Positions 1-10,129 of a DNA stretch of 64,000 bases are shown one piece after another (positions within the stretch are counted from its first letter, which is position 1; each line of letters begins with the position of its first letter). The stretch covers positions 303,363 to 367,362 of the forward strand of contig NZ_LUAV01000032.1 in assembly GCF_002078505.1 (NCBI RefSeq). The letters run 5' to 3'. This stretch comes from Ensifer aridi (lineage in GTDB: Bacteria > Pseudomonadota > Alphaproteobacteria > Rhizobiales > Rhizobiaceae). The translations under genes and the position numbers were made by a program. The notes beneath the pieces are model-generated. The model saw nothing but the letters and a program-made list of their open reading frames with translations, was not told the DNA's origin and searched no databases.

Positions 1-2835
1 CCAGCCGCCGCCGGTGATGCCTTTCTCTGCGGCGAGTTCCTCGGATATCTCCACGAAGAATTCCGGCTGCAGCACAGCGTTCACCCGGACGTGCTTGGTC
101 CAGTAATGGAAGTGCTCCGTCAGGCGGTAGGACGTCGCCGCATAGGGGAACTCCGCCGAGGCAGGTTCGGCGAACTGCTTGAAGTCATCGGCAAAGACCC
201 GCGCCGCGGGATTGCCGCGCACATTCGGGGCGACGAGGTTGCCGACAGGGGACTCGAACGGCTCGTAATGCGCCGGGAACGGCCCGTCACGCATCATTGC
301 CCTGGAGAAGAGGCGCGAGACGCCTTCGGGATTCATGATGAACGGCCCGACATCCCTGGGCTTTGCCGTCGGCGCAATATCGGGCACGTCGTAGCCCGCC
401 CACTTGGCGCCGTCCCACTCGATCAATTTTCGGCTCGGGTCCCAGGCCTTGCCGTTGAGGTCCGCCGAGGCTCTGTTGTAGAGGATGCGGCGGTTGGCCG
501 GCCAGGAGAACGCCCATTTCGAATAGGCGCCGGTCTCGTCCGGGTCCGACGTGTCGCGCCGGGCCATGTTGTTGCCGTTCTCGTTGAAGCAGCCGGCATA
601 GATCCAGCAACCGCTCGATGTAGAGCCGTCGTCGCGCAGCGCCGCGAAGCCGGGCACGAGCTTGCCGGCCTCCGCCAAGACCTTTGTCGGATCGGCGGTA
701 TCGTAGACGGTCGCAAGCGCCTTGCCGTTGATCTCCTTGGCAAGCTCTTCGGCGGTCGGCTCGTTCGCATCCGCATAGGCCCAGTCGAGGTTGACGATCG
801 GGTCGGGGAACTTTCCGCCCTCCCTGCGATAGAGCTCCTTCAGCCGCACATGGATCTGCGCCATGATCCAGTTGTCGGTCTTCGCTTCACCCGGAGGCGT
901 GCCGCCCGGCCAATGCCACTGCAGCCAGCGGCTGGAATTGGTGAGCGAACCTTCGTCTTCGGCGAAACAGGTGGAGGGTAGCTGGATGACCTCCGTCTGG
1001 ATCTGCGCGGTGTCGACCTCGTTGTACTCGCCATGGTTCTCCCAGAATCGCGCCGTCTCGGTGTCGAGCGGATCCATGGTGACGAGATATTTGAGCTTCG
1101 ACAGCGCGTCCGTGAGCTTCTTCCGGTTGGGTGCGGCCAGCAGCGGATTGAAGCCCTGGCACATATAGCCGGTCATCTTGCCCTGATTCATGAGCTCGAA
1201 GGCGCGCAGGACGTCGTAGCCGGGCAAGTCGAGCTTCGGCAGCCAATCATAGGCGAAGTCGTTTTCCGGCGTCGCCGCCGGGCCCCACATCGCTTTCTGG
1301 AAGCTGACGAAGAACTTCCGGTAGTTTTGCCAATAGCTCATCTGGTTGGGTCTGAGCGGCTTGAAGCCGCGCGTCGACATATAGGTTTCGAGATCGACCT
1401 CCTTCTCGATCGGCAGCGTCAGATAACCGGGGAGCAGGTTCGACATCAGCCCGACATCGGTGAGGCCTTGGATGTTGGAATGGCCGCGCAGCGCATTCAT
1501 GCCGCCGCCGCGCATGCCGATATTGCCGAGGATCAGCTGCAGCATCGCCATGGCGCGGATGTTCTGCGAGCCCTTCGAATGCTGCGTCCAGCCAAGCGCA
1601 TACATCGAGGTCATCACCTTGGTCGGCGATGAGCATTCCGCGATCATTTCGGCGACCTTCAGGAACTTGTCCTTCGGCGTGCCGCAGATTCGCTCGACCA
1701 TGTCGGGCGTGTAAACCGAGACATGGTCCTTCAGGAGGTTCCAGACGCAGCGCGGATTGGTCAAAGTGTCGTCCACGACCGCATAGCCGTCGAGGCCGAT
1801 GACATAGTCCCATGTCGATTTGTCGTAGTCGCGCTTGGCCTCGTCATAGCCCGTAAACAGCCCGTCCTTGAATGCGAAGCCATCCTTGACGATGTAGGCG
1901 GCGTTGGTGAAGGCCTTGACATAGTCCCACTGCACCTTGTCGTTTTGGATGCAGTGATTGATGACGCCGAGCAGGAAGGCGATGTCGGTGCCCTGGCGGA
2001 TCGGCGCGTAGAGGTCGGCTACCGAGGCGGAGCGGGTGAAGCGCGGATCGACGACGATCAGCTTCGCGCCGCGGTTGGCCTTTGCCTCAGTCACCCATTT
2101 GAAGCCGCAGGGGTGCGCTTCGGCGGCATTACCGCCCATGATGATCACGAGGTCGGTATTCTTGATGTCCGTCCAGGAGTTGGTCATTGCGCCGCGGCCG
2201 AAAGTTGGAGCCAAACTGGCCACCGTGGGGCCGTGTCAGACACGCGCTTGATTGTCGAAGACCAGCATCCCCGTGCTGCGGACGACCTTGTAGGTCTCCC
2301 ATGCCGTTTCGTTCGTCGTCGCCGAGGCCGCGAGGAAACCGGTCGTCGTCCACCGGTTCACCGTGACCCCATCCTTGTTCTTCTCGACGAAATTGGCGTC
2401 GCGGTCGTCCTTCATCAGCCGGACGATCCGATCGAGGGCCTCGTCCCAGCTGACCCGCTCGAACTTGTCCGAGCCGGGCTTGCGGATCATCGGATATTTG
2501 AGGCGTGTCTCGGACTTGACGAAGTCGAGCAGCGCCGAGCCCTTCGGACAGAGCGTGCCGCGATTGGTCGGATGGTCGGTATCACCCTCGATATGGATGA
2601 TCTCCGCCTGCTCGCCCTTCTTCCGGTCGCCCTTCGAATACAGGATGACTCCGCAGGCGACGGAGCAATAGGGACAGGTGTTGCGGGTTTCGGTGGTGCT
2701 CACGAGCTTGAAGGCGCGGATTGCTTCCGCATGCGCCGCCTCGATGTCACCAAAGCCCAGGGCACCAAGCGTCGTGGCCGCTACACCAGCACCGGCCGCG
2801 CCCAAGAATTGGCGCCGCGAGAGTTCCATGTTCAT
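1..2835 (-). CDS. fdoG: Formate dehydrogenase-N/O alpha subunit, selenoprotein, 3' end outside window
   Basis: Molybdopterin selenoenzyme that oxidises formate to CO2 and passes electrons to a beta/gamma partner at the periplasmic face of the membrane. The N-terminus carries a twin-arginine signal (SRRQFL) ending near AEAAHA. A [4Fe-4S] site follows (NTCPYCSVACG then GTLCPKG). Residue 200 is encoded by an in-frame TGA at 2236-2238, within the family motif NQARV-Sec-HGPTVASLAPTFGRG, so translation continues to position 1. The 945 codons seen are short of the roughly 1015 of the family, so the C-terminus and probably the beta and gamma genes lie to the left. The start is set by GGGGAGG nine bases upstream. 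It is divergent from selD, whose product makes the selenium donor needed here. fdnG-type naming is equally possible. Confidence 0.95.
2204..2238 (-). promoter_or_regulatory. Selenocysteine UGA codon and SECIS hairpin
   Basis: The minus strand reads GTC TGA CAC GGC at the Sec position. Downstream of the UGA the RNA can fold as GG(U)GGCC-AGUUU-GGCUCC. This is a six-pair upper stem including one G-U pair, with a single bulged U. The bulged U and a small loop containing GU match the known SelB-binding element of E. coli fdhF in position and architecture. The decoding role is inferred from that match. Confidence 0.85.
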
Positions 2836-3311
2836 AGCATGACACCTCCCCTAGATTCCGGCTTGGCCGAAGAGGACGTGCCGGAAAAATTGTAACGTCT
2901 TTCAGAAGCTCAGACGTAAACTCGGCGTTTGAAACTAAAATCTTAGCTGTCCTTGCTGCGTTGTCAATTTAATAAGAACAGCGAACTTAAGGCCTGCTCC
3001 GACTAAACCTGAGCTGGCAACGCATTTTATTTGAAGCTCGCTTTGTCTGTATTATTCGAAACATATCAGGGGGCAGCCACCGCCCAAATTGACGCTCGCG
3101 TCGCGAGCAACGATAATGCCTTTCATGAGCTTGAACGCCGCTCCCGAGTTTCGGGGCACCGCGCATCCAACCGATTTTGCGCCGCCGGGCGCAGTGGCCA
3201 TTTCGAACTGTGCCTATCTCATTCTTGCAACCTCCGACGTTTCTGATGCGGTGGGCTCGGAAGGACCGCCCTTCGCGTCCCTCAGCACTTGCCGAGCAAT
3301 GGGAGGCAATC
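2836..3311. other. Divergent intergenic region between fdoG and selD
   Basis: This 476-base spacer separates two divergent selenium genes and should hold both promoters. No convincing coding sequence, tRNA-Sec cloverleaf, FNR-type box or sigma-54 element was seen. The only clear signals are the two ribosome-binding sites at its ends: GGGGAGG for fdoG on the minus strand, and GGGAGG at 3301-3306 for selD. Confidence 0.5.
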
Positions 3312-4361
3312 ATGGATAATTCGACTCTCCGCCTGACGGCGCTCGCCCACGGGGGCGGGTGCGGCTGCAAGCTGGCGCCATCGGTGCTGCAGCAACTGCT
3401 CGCGGACCAGCCCATGAGCCGCCCCTTTGCGCGGCTTCTCGTCGGCACGGAAACGGGCGACGATGCCGCCGTCTGGCAGCTCGATGAAGAAACCTGCGTG
3501 ATCGCGACTACAGACTTCTTCATGCCGATGGTCGACGATCCCTTCGATTTCGGCCGGATCGCCGCCACCAACGCCATCTCCGATGTTTATGCCATGGGCG
3601 GAAAGCCGATCTTGGCGCTCGCCATTGTCGGCATGCCGATCGACAAGATGCCGACCGGCATGGTGCGGGAGATATTGAGGGGCGGCAGCGCGATCTGCGC
3701 GGAGGCCGGGATACCGGTTGCCGGAGGTCATTCCATCGATTCACCCGAGCCGATCTATGGCTTGGCGGTCGTCGGCACATGCCCGCTCTCCAGCATTCGG
3801 CGCAACAGCGGCGCCCGGGCCGGTGACGCCCTGATCCTGACCAAGGCGCTGGGCGTTGGAATCTATTCAGCGGCCTTCAAGAAGGGCGCATTGCCGTCGG
3901 ACGCCTATGCCGAACTGATCGCGTCGACGACGCTCCTCAACCGCATCGGCGCCGAACTCGGCAGGAATGCCGACGTGCATGCCGTCACCGACGTCACCGG
4001 CTTCGGCATTCTCGGCCATGCGCTCGAGATGGCCAAGGGCTCGAACAAGAGGCTGACGCTCAAGGCCGGCGAGATCGCGCTTTTCAACAGCTGCGCCGAA
4101 CTCGCGGAACAGGGTTGCGTCACCGGCGCTTCCCATCGCAACTGGGCGAGCTATGGCGAGAGTGTGTTCCTGGCGGAAGATGTCCCGCCATGGCGGCGCC
4201 ATATCCTTACCGATCCTCAGACCTCCGGTGGCCTTCTTATCGCTTGCAGTGCGGAGCGCGCGGAAGAGTTGCTACGGGAGATCGTGGCGGCAGGCTATCC
4301 GGCAGCGCGCATCATCGGTGCGGTCGAGGAAGGTGAACCGGGGCTGCACGTCACTGCCTGA
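3312..4361 (+). CDS. selD: Selenide, water dikinase (selenophosphate synthase)
   Basis: Makes selenophosphate from selenide and ATP. This is the donor for selenocysteyl-tRNA, and so for the formate dehydrogenase next door. The N-terminal glycine-rich segment HGGGCGCKLAP places Cys17 and Lys20 at the same numbers as the catalytic pair of E. coli SelD. The usual UGA/Cys position is a Cys codon here. Further family blocks are DDAAVWQL, TDFFMPMVDDPFDFG, GGHSIDSPEP and TDVTGFGILGH. The 349-residue length is typical. The ATG at 3312 follows GGGAGG, and an upstream in-frame extension to 3177 has no family similarity. It stands alone and divergent from fdoG. SelA, SelB and tRNA-Sec must be encoded elsewhere. 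Confidence 0.95.
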   Translation: MDNSTLRLTALAHGGGCGCKLAPSVLQQLLADQPMSRPFARLLVGTETGDDAAVWQLDEETCVIATTDFFMPMVDDPFDFGRIAATNAISDVYAMGGKPILALAIVGMPIDKMPTGMVREILRGGSAICAEAGIPVAGGHSIDSPEPIYGLAVVGTCPLSSIRRNSGARAGDALILTKALGVGIYSAAFKKGALPSDAYAELIASTTLLNRIGAELGRNADVHAVTDVTGFGILGHALEMAKGSNKRLTLKAGEIALFNSCAELAEQGCVTGASHRNWASYGESVFLAEDVPPWRRHILTDPQTSGGLLIACSAERAEELLREIVAAGYPAARIIGAVEEGEPGLHVTA

Positions 4362-4487
4362 GTGTGCGGCCCCTTCCGAAGGAATATCGCCCTGCCGGAG
4401 ACCGGCGCGCCGCGCTCGGTCCGCGTTGCAGCCATTACCAGATATCGGTGCACGGAGCTCTCGCGAAACTTGCAAAGGAAATCGCGG

Positions 4488-6674
4488 ATGTCTACTGCAT
4501 CGGTTCTCGAGGTGGGCACGTGTGGTGAAAGGGCGAGCATCGTGGAGCAGGCAGAGAGGGGAACCGGCAAGGGCCGGCGCAGGGCGCTTTGGGCGGCGGT
4601 GGCGGTGGTCGCAATCGCTGCGGCCGGCATGACCGGCTACGAGATCGTGGTGGAAAAGAGCGTTGGCAAGCTGATTGCCGATCGCGGCGGCAAAGTGGGC
4701 GCTGTCGAAGCGGATTTCCTCGGGCGCATTCACCTGCGTGAAGTCACGCTGCCGCTTAAGGATGGCTTCGATATCAGCATCGCGGCGGTTGACGGGCGGC
4801 CCAAGATCCTCTTCCTGGACGGCAGCCTCGAGCTGAGCGGCCTCGACGTCAAGACGGCGTTGGGTGAAGTGGCCGTGCCGCACGCAGCCATCGAAGGGGC
4901 CAACCTCGACCACAGTACGCTCACGGAGATATTCAGCGGCCGCAACGATCTCTCGCTGTCGAAGCGGATAGAGCTCTTTGCCGCAAAGCGTTTTTCGGCA
5001 GCGGAGGTCACGGTCACGCAAGCGGTGGCCGGTACCGAACAGAAGCTGGTCTACAAGAACGTGGCTTCGGAAGACATCGCCAATGGGCGTATCGCGCGCT
5101 CTTCGGCGAGCGGCGCCACGATCGAATTCGGGGTGGACGTTCCGGACGGCAATGGCGGTAAGAAGCGCCTGGCCGGCTCAATCGGAACCATGACGGCGCA
5201 GGATATCGATGCTGCCTACCTGGCGCGGCTATATACCGAGAAGGCCGGGCCTGACGACAAGGAGGCAAAGCCTGTCTATGGGCCTATCTCCGTCAAGGAC
5301 ATTGCCTTCGCCGATGGCGAGGCGAGTTTCGGCTATGACGAGATGCGCAGCAATGGCATCAGCATGCGGATGCCCGCCGAGCCGCTGCTCGAGATATTGG
5401 AAGAGCTGCAATCGGTGTCGACGCCCGGCGCTCTCCCTCCGGCAGAACTCCAGGCCTACTTCAAGCGAATCCTGTCGATCGTCGATATGACGGCCAAGGC
5501 CGATTTCGAGGTGCTCGGCATGAAGATCGACGCTCCCGCGAAGAGCGGAAAGGACGGCGAGAGGATAAAGCTCGCCATAGATCGCCTCGCGCTTCAGGTA
5601 GATGGCCGAAAGCTCGATGGCGCGCTGCATGGCCTGTCGATCGGAGAGGGCGCGAACTACTTCAAACTCGCCGACGCGAGCATCTCGGGCTTTTCCTGGG
5701 ACTCGACTTTGGAAGGCCTGAGGAAATTTGCCGCGCTGGACGAACAGCAGCAGGAGCTTTTCCCCTTCACGACGCTGCTGCCGGAATTCGGAACGATCCG
5801 GTTAGCGGGTCTCGATGCCGATCTGCCCAATTCCAACAGGGATGCCGACGCGACGGATGTTGAAGGCAGCGATGACGAACAAAGCGCTGCGGGAGAAGCC
5901 GACGTACCGGCAGGTGACGCTTCATCGAACCCGAGCGACGGATCGGCGGATGCGGCGAATGAGCCGACGGCGGAGCCTTCAGCTTCCGCGCCGGAACGCA
6001 TCCGCTTTGCGCTTAAGGACTATGAGGTGGCGCTTACGAAACCGCGCAACGGCATTCCGACCGATGTCCGCGTCAGATATCAGGATCTGACTTTCCCGAT
6101 CCCGGAGAACATGCAGGACGAGCCCTTCGCGCAGCTTCGCCAGCTGGGTTTCAACGAGGTGGTCCTTTCCTCGAGCCTCGAAGCCGCCTGGGACGAGTCG
6201 AACCAGAATCTTGTGATCAACGATATCTCCATGAGCGGAAGAGATATTGGCAGCATTTCCCTTTCCGGCCTGATGGGAGGCTTCAGCGACGCATTCTTCT
6301 CCGGCGACCCGGCTAAGGCCCAGGTGGCGCTGTTCGGCCTCACCGCTCGGGAAGCGAGGCTGAAGATCGAGGACCATGGGATTATCGCCAAGGGGATAAA
6401 GGCCTACGCCGAGCAAAACGGCATGACCGAGAACGAGGTGCGCGGCATGCTCACGATGACGGCGACGGCGCTGCTGCAGCAATTTGCGGCCGACGAGCCG
6501 CGGCTGCAGAACGTGGTGGACGCGGTTTCGCGCTTCATTGCCAAGCCCGGAACATTCACGCTGACCGCCAAGTCCAAAGCCTCGACTGGCGTCGGCGCAT
6601 TCGAATTCGTGGCAGCATCGCAAAACCCGGTTCTGCTCCTTGACCGGGTTGATCTCGAAGCCACGGCGGAATGA
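4488..6674 (+). CDS. Large membrane-anchored protein of unknown function
   Basis: Not recognised. The 728-residue product has one N-terminal membrane segment (about residues 33-50, LWAAVAVVAIAAAGM) after a basic stretch (GKGRRR), so the rest is probably periplasmic. The body alternates amphipathic beta-type segments. It is interrupted at about residues 442-504 by a low-complexity acidic linker rich in D, A, E and S, which divides it into an N-terminal half and a C-terminal part of about 220 residues. No catalytic motif stands out. The ATG at 4488 follows AAAGGAA; the frame is open upstream to 4362 but lacks a ribosome-binding site. It lies 126 bases after selD and converges on dctD. A role in the cell envelope, AsmA-like for instance, is only a guess. 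Confidence 0.75.
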   Translation: MSTASVLEVGTCGERASIVEQAERGTGKGRRRALWAAVAVVAIAAAGMTGYEIVVEKSVGKLIADRGGKVGAVEADFLGRIHLREVTLPLKDGFDISIAAVDGRPKILFLDGSLELSGLDVKTALGEVAVPHAAIEGANLDHSTLTEIFSGRNDLSLSKRIELFAAKRFSAAEVTVTQAVAGTEQKLVYKNVASEDIANGRIARSSASGATIEFGVDVPDGNGGKKRLAGSIGTMTAQDIDAAYLARLYTEKAGPDDKEAKPVYGPISVKDIAFADGEASFGYDEMRSNGISMRMPAEPLLEILEELQSVSTPGALPPAELQAYFKRILSIVDMTAKADFEVLGMKIDAPAKSGKDGERIKLAIDRLALQVDGRKLDGALHGLSIGEGANYFKLADASISGFSWDSTLEGLRKFAALDEQQQELFPFTTLLPEFGTIRLAGLDADLPNSNRDADATDVEGSDDEQSAAGEADVPAGDASSNPSDGSADAANEPTAEPSASAPERIRFALKDYEVALTKPRNGIPTDVRVRYQDLTFPIPENMQDEPFAQLRQLGFNEVVLSSSLEAAWDESNQNLVINDISMSGRDIGSISLSGLMGGFSDAFFSGDPAKAQVALFGLTAREARLKIEDHGIIAKGIKAYAEQNGMTENEVRGMLTMTATALLQQFAADEPRLQNVVDAVSRFIAKPGTFTLTAKSKASTGVGAFEFVAASQNPVLLLDRVDLEATAE

Positions 6675-6732
6675 TGCGCCTCGTCCAAACGCTGCGGCTG
6701 GTTTTGGACACGCATGTGTGAAAAAGCGTATG

Positions 6733-6775
6733 AAGCGCGTCGCGTGAATTCATCCGAAGGCGACGCGCTTTCTCG
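6733..6775. terminator. Bidirectional terminator between the 4488-6674 gene and dctD
   Basis: A perfect 11-base inverted repeat (AAGCGCGTCGC at 6733-6743 and its complement at 6760-6770) is followed by TTTCTC on the plus strand. Two converging genes end on either side, so one hairpin can serve both. Confidence 0.7.
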
Positions 6776-8140
6776 TCACCCCTCCTCCCGGCCCCGCCCG
6801 ACATAATCCGCGCGATTGATGCCGTGACGTGCCAGCTTATCGTAGAAGGTCTTGCGGGGAATGCCGAGTGCCTGGAGCGTTTCCTTGACGTCGCCGCGAT
6901 GCGTTGTCAGGGCCTCCTTGAGGATGTCGGCCTCGTAGCGCTCCAGCCGTTCCGGCAGCGTGCCGGTGCTCGCTGTCGCCGGTGCCACGGGAGCCTTGCC
7001 CGGATTGCCCTCGACCCCGAGCGCGACCCGCTCGGCAAAGTGTGAAAGCTCGCGCACGTTGCCGGGCCAGGGATGCGACATCAGGTGATCGCGGACGGCC
7101 GCTGAAATTTCCGGCACGTCGCGCCCGAACCGCTCCGATGCGCGCTTCAGGAAGTGCGAGAAGAGCAGCGGGATGTCCTCGCGCCGTTCGCGCAGGGGCG
7201 GGATCTGTAGCGTGACGACGTTCAGCCGGTAGTAGAGGTCCTCGCGGAAGTCTCCGCGCTGAGCCGGATCGCCGAGATCGATCTTTGCCGCAGCGACGAC
7301 GCGGATGTCGACGGGGCGGACGGTGTTGGTGCCGAGCGGCGTGATCTCGCGCGCTTCGAGCACGCGCAGCATCTTGACCTGGGTCGCCGGCGGCATCGCC
7401 TCGATCTCGTCGAGGAAGAGCGTGCCGCCGCTCGCGTGCTCGATCCGGCCGATGCGCTTCTTGACGGCGCCGGTGAAGGCACCCGGCTCGTGGCCGAAGA
7501 GCTCGCTCTCGATGACCGTTTCGGGCAGCGCGCCGCAATTGAGGGCGACGAAATTGCCGTTCCGGCGCCGGCTCCATTGATGCAGGAGCGTGGCCACGAC
7601 CTCCTTGCCGCTGCCGGTTTCACCCGCGACCAGCACGTCGACGTCGGTATCGGCGATATGTTTCAGCGTCTGGCGCAGCCGCTCCATCGCCGGGGTCTGG
7701 CCGATCAGCGGCAGGCTGTCGGAGGCGGCCTCCGCGGCGCGCTTGAGCGCGCGGTTCTCCATGATGAGGCGCCGCTTCTCCTCGGCGCGCCGCGCACTCT
7801 GGACGAGCCGGTCGGCGGCGAAGGGTTTGGCGATGAAGTCGTAGACGCCATCCTGCATGGCTTGAACTGCCATCGGTATGTCGCCATGGCCGGTCATCAG
7901 GATCACCGGAAGATCCGGGTCGAGCTCCGCGATCTTGCGGAAGAGGGCAAGCCCGTCCATGCCGGGCATGCGGATATCGCTGACGACGACGCCGCCAAAG
8001 TCGGAAGTCAGTGCGGCCAGCACCTCCGTCGCGCTGGCGAAGGGCGAGACCGCGAAACCCGCGAGCTCCAATGTCTGCCGCATCGCCTTGCGCAGGTCGT
8101 GATCGTCGTCGACCAGGAACACGGAGGGGGTGCCGCTCAT
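6776..8140 (-). CDS. dctD: C4-dicarboxylate response regulator, sigma-54 activator
   Basis: Activates sigma-54 transcription of dctA when phosphorylated by DctB. It has three domains: a receiver with phospho-acceptor Asp55 in VVVSDIRMPG; an AAA+ ATPase with Walker A GETGSGKE at 173-180 and the sigma-54 contact loop GAFTGA at 220-225; and a C-terminal Fis-type helix-turn-helix (ALGIPRKTFYDKLARHGI). The 454-residue length matches the family. It is translationally coupled to dctB, with four bases of overlap, and is transcribed away from dctA. Identity is firm because kinase, regulator, transporter and target promoter all sit together. Confidence 0.96.
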   Translation of the reverse strand: MSGTPSVFLVDDDHDLRKAMRQTLELAGFAVSPFASATEVLAALTSDFGGVVVSDIRMPGMDGLALFRKIAELDPDLPVILMTGHGDIPMAVQAMQDGVYDFIAKPFAADRLVQSARRAEEKRRLIMENRALKRAAEAASDSLPLIGQTPAMERLRQTLKHIADTDVDVLVAGETGSGKEVVATLLHQWSRRRNGNFVALNCGALPETVIESELFGHEPGAFTGAVKKRIGRIEHASGGTLFLDEIEAMPPATQVKMLRVLEAREITPLGTNTVRPVDIRVVAAAKIDLGDPAQRGDFREDLYYRLNVVTLQIPPLRERREDIPLLFSHFLKRASERFGRDVPEISAAVRDHLMSHPWPGNVRELSHFAERVALGVEGNPGKAPVAPATASTGTLPERLERYEADILKEALTTHRGDVKETLQALGIPRKTFYDKLARHGINRADYVGRGREEG

Positions 8141-10011
8141 TGCGCGTCAGCCTTCTGCAAATGGACGGTGAATGTCGTGCCGGACGGGCCGCTGTCGACG
8201 TCGATCGTGCCGCCATAGTCTGAGACGATCTCCTTGGAGATCGCGAGACCGAGGCCGAGCCCTTCTTCCTTGGAGGTGTTGAAGGGAGTGAACAGCTCGT
8301 CAAGGATATCGGCCGGAATGCCGGGGCCGTTGTCGGTAACCGTGAGCGCGATGCCTCTCGCCGTCTCATCGCAGCGCACCCGTATCTCGCCGCCGTCACG
8401 GTCATCGATCGCCTCCAGCGCGTTCTGCAAGAGGTTGATCAACACTTGTTCCAGCCGGATGCGGTTGCCGAGCGCCTTCAAGCCGTCGGGCGGCAACTCG
8501 ATGCGGATCGCGTCCATTCGCCCGGCGAAACGGCTGCGCAAAAGCATGAGCGCGCCCTCGACAACGTCCTTCATCGCCGTCGGTTCGGCGGCGAAATGGC
8601 CCTTGCGGGCAAAGCGGCGCAGCTCGTCGGTGATGGCGCCGACGCGCTCGGTCAGTTCCGCGATGCTCGTCATGTTCTCGGCGGCGGTCGCGCTCTGGCC
8701 GCGGTCGAGGAAGGTGCGGGCATTGTCCGCATAGGCACGAATGGTGGCGACCGGCTGATTGATTTCGTGGGCGACGCCGGCTGCCACCTGGCCGAGGATC
8801 GCCAAGCGGTTAGCCTGGACGAGATCCTGCTGCACGGCCTGCAGCTTCTCCGTCGTCTGGCGATGATCGGCGATCTCGGTTTCGAGCCGGTCGCGCGCCA
8901 TCCGCAAGTCGGCCGTCCGCTCCTCGACCTTCGCTTCGAGCTCGTTGCGCGCCAGCCGCTCCTCTGCCGATCGCAGGGCGACAACCTGACGCCGGCGCAG
9001 CAGGAATGCGGCGAACGCAATCAGGGGAACCAGCACGGCGAGCATGAGGACCTGCGCTTCTCTCGCTCCTGCCGCAAGCGTGGACTTCAGCGGCGATAAT
9101 TGTTCGAGCCGCCAGTTCGTCGACGGCACCAGTGTCTCTACGCGCAGGAATGTCTCTGCGCGGCTTCCCGGCAGCAGGGCATCGAGTGTCGAGGAGCCGT
9201 CCGGCCGGGCGTCGATCTTTTGGAAGGGCAGCGGTAGCAAGGGTGCGTCGCCGAACTGAAGACTCTCTCGAATGCCTTCGAGCCGTTCCTCGGGGATCGC
9301 CTTCGTCGTCATGAAACGCCAGGACGGCAGGCTGGTGATCAGCACGATGCCGCGCCGGTCGGTGACATAGGTCGGCTTGTCCGACAAACGCCAGTCGGAC
9401 TCCAGCGCATCGAATTCGAGCTTGGCCACGATCACGCCGAGCGGGCCTTGCGGCCCGTCGACGCGTCGGGAGATGTAAAGGCCCGGATGCTTGCTCACCG
9501 TTCCCATGGCGAAATGTTCGGCCTTGCCGTCGCGCATCGCCAGCCGGAAATAGTCGCGGAAGGCATAGTCGTTGCCGACGAAACTCGTCGGCTCCTGCCA
9601 ATTGCTGGCTGCGACGGCCACACCGTCGCGGCCGATCAGGTAGACGACCGCCGCTTCGGCGCTCGCCGCGAGGCTCTCGAGCTTGCGGTTGATCCGGTCG
9701 AGCGCCTGGTCCTCCAGGCTGGTAAGCGCTTCCCGAATGGCCGCGTCGTCGGCAAGCACAAGCGGCAGCGCGCGCTGCCGTTCGACGACGGCTCGCAGCA
9801 GTGAAGCCTTCAGGCTGGCGTCGATCCGGCTCTGCTCGGCGAGGCTGTCGAGTGCTTGCGATCGGCCGTATCGGCCGGCGGAGAAAACGCCGGCGGCGAG
9901 AAGCGCGAGCGCGACCACCGCGAACAGAAACCACGATCGCCGCGCCCGGCGGCGCAACGCGCCTGGGTCGTCCGCATCTGGAGGCTGTTTGATCATGCCC
10001 GTATTGTGCAT
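8137..10011 (-). CDS. dctB: C4-dicarboxylate sensor histidine kinase
   Basis: Membrane sensor for succinate, fumarate and malate that phosphorylates DctD. A first membrane segment (FLFAVVALALLAAGVFSAG) precedes a periplasmic double-PAS-type sensing domain with the motif RDYFRLAMRDGKAEHFAMG. A second membrane segment (LMLAVLVPLIAFAAFLL) is followed by a coiled-coil, HisKA with His415 in GVAHEINQPVATIRAY, and an HATPase with DNGPGIPADIL and GLGLAIS. The start is uncertain. The ATG at 10011 gives 624 residues, close to the 621-622 of known DctB proteins. The frame is open to 10089, but that would overlap the DctD-binding palindrome. ATG 9996 is another choice. Confidence 0.94.
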   Translation of the reverse strand: MHNTGMIKQPPDADDPGALRRRARRSWFLFAVVALALLAAGVFSAGRYGRSQALDSLAEQSRIDASLKASLLRAVVERQRALPLVLADDAAIREALTSLEDQALDRINRKLESLAASAEAAVVYLIGRDGVAVAASNWQEPTSFVGNDYAFRDYFRLAMRDGKAEHFAMGTVSKHPGLYISRRVDGPQGPLGVIVAKLEFDALESDWRLSDKPTYVTDRRGIVLITSLPSWRFMTTKAIPEERLEGIRESLQFGDAPLLPLPFQKIDARPDGSSTLDALLPGSRAETFLRVETLVPSTNWRLEQLSPLKSTLAAGAREAQVLMLAVLVPLIAFAAFLLRRRQVVALRSAEERLARNELEAKVEERTADLRMARDRLETEIADHRQTTEKLQAVQQDLVQANRLAILGQVAAGVAHEINQPVATIRAYADNARTFLDRGQSATAAENMTSIAELTERVGAITDELRRFARKGHFAAEPTAMKDVVEGALMLLRSRFAGRMDAIRIELPPDGLKALGNRIRLEQVLINLLQNALEAIDDRDGGEIRVRCDETARGIALTVTDNGPGIPADILDELFTPFNTSKEEGLGLGLAISKEIVSDYGGTIDVDSGPSGTTFTVHLQKADAQ

Positions 10012-10037
10012 GTTTTCGCTCAGCACGCCAGACGATC

Positions 10038-10090
10038 TGTGCGGATTCCCGCACAAGTTAATCATTGGCCCTGCGATGTACTTGCGCAAG
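10038..10090. promoter_or_regulatory. Upstream activator sites for DctD
   Basis: A near-perfect palindrome at 10038-10055 (TGTGCGG-A-T-T-CCCGCACA, seven of eight positions symmetric) is followed at about 10070-10090 by a weaker repeat (TGCGATGTACTTGCGCA). Two tandem sites of this kind, 75-110 bases before the dctA sigma-54 promoter, match the established arrangement of DctD-binding sites in rhizobia. Binding is inferred from similarity and position. Confidence 0.8.
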
Positions 10091-10129
10091 AGTCAATGAA
10101 TTCAACACTTTGATGATGTCTCGGCAAAC

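Noticed and set aside
2236..2238. Nonsense mutation or gene end in formate dehydrogenase
   Set aside because: The TGA is at the exact selenocysteine position of the family, a SECIS-like hairpin follows, and selD is adjacent, so recoding is far more likely than inactivation.
2836..3311. Search for tRNA-Sec (selC) near fdoG/selD
   Set aside because: No acceptor stem, long variable arm or TCA anticodon context could be found here or in 4362-4487.
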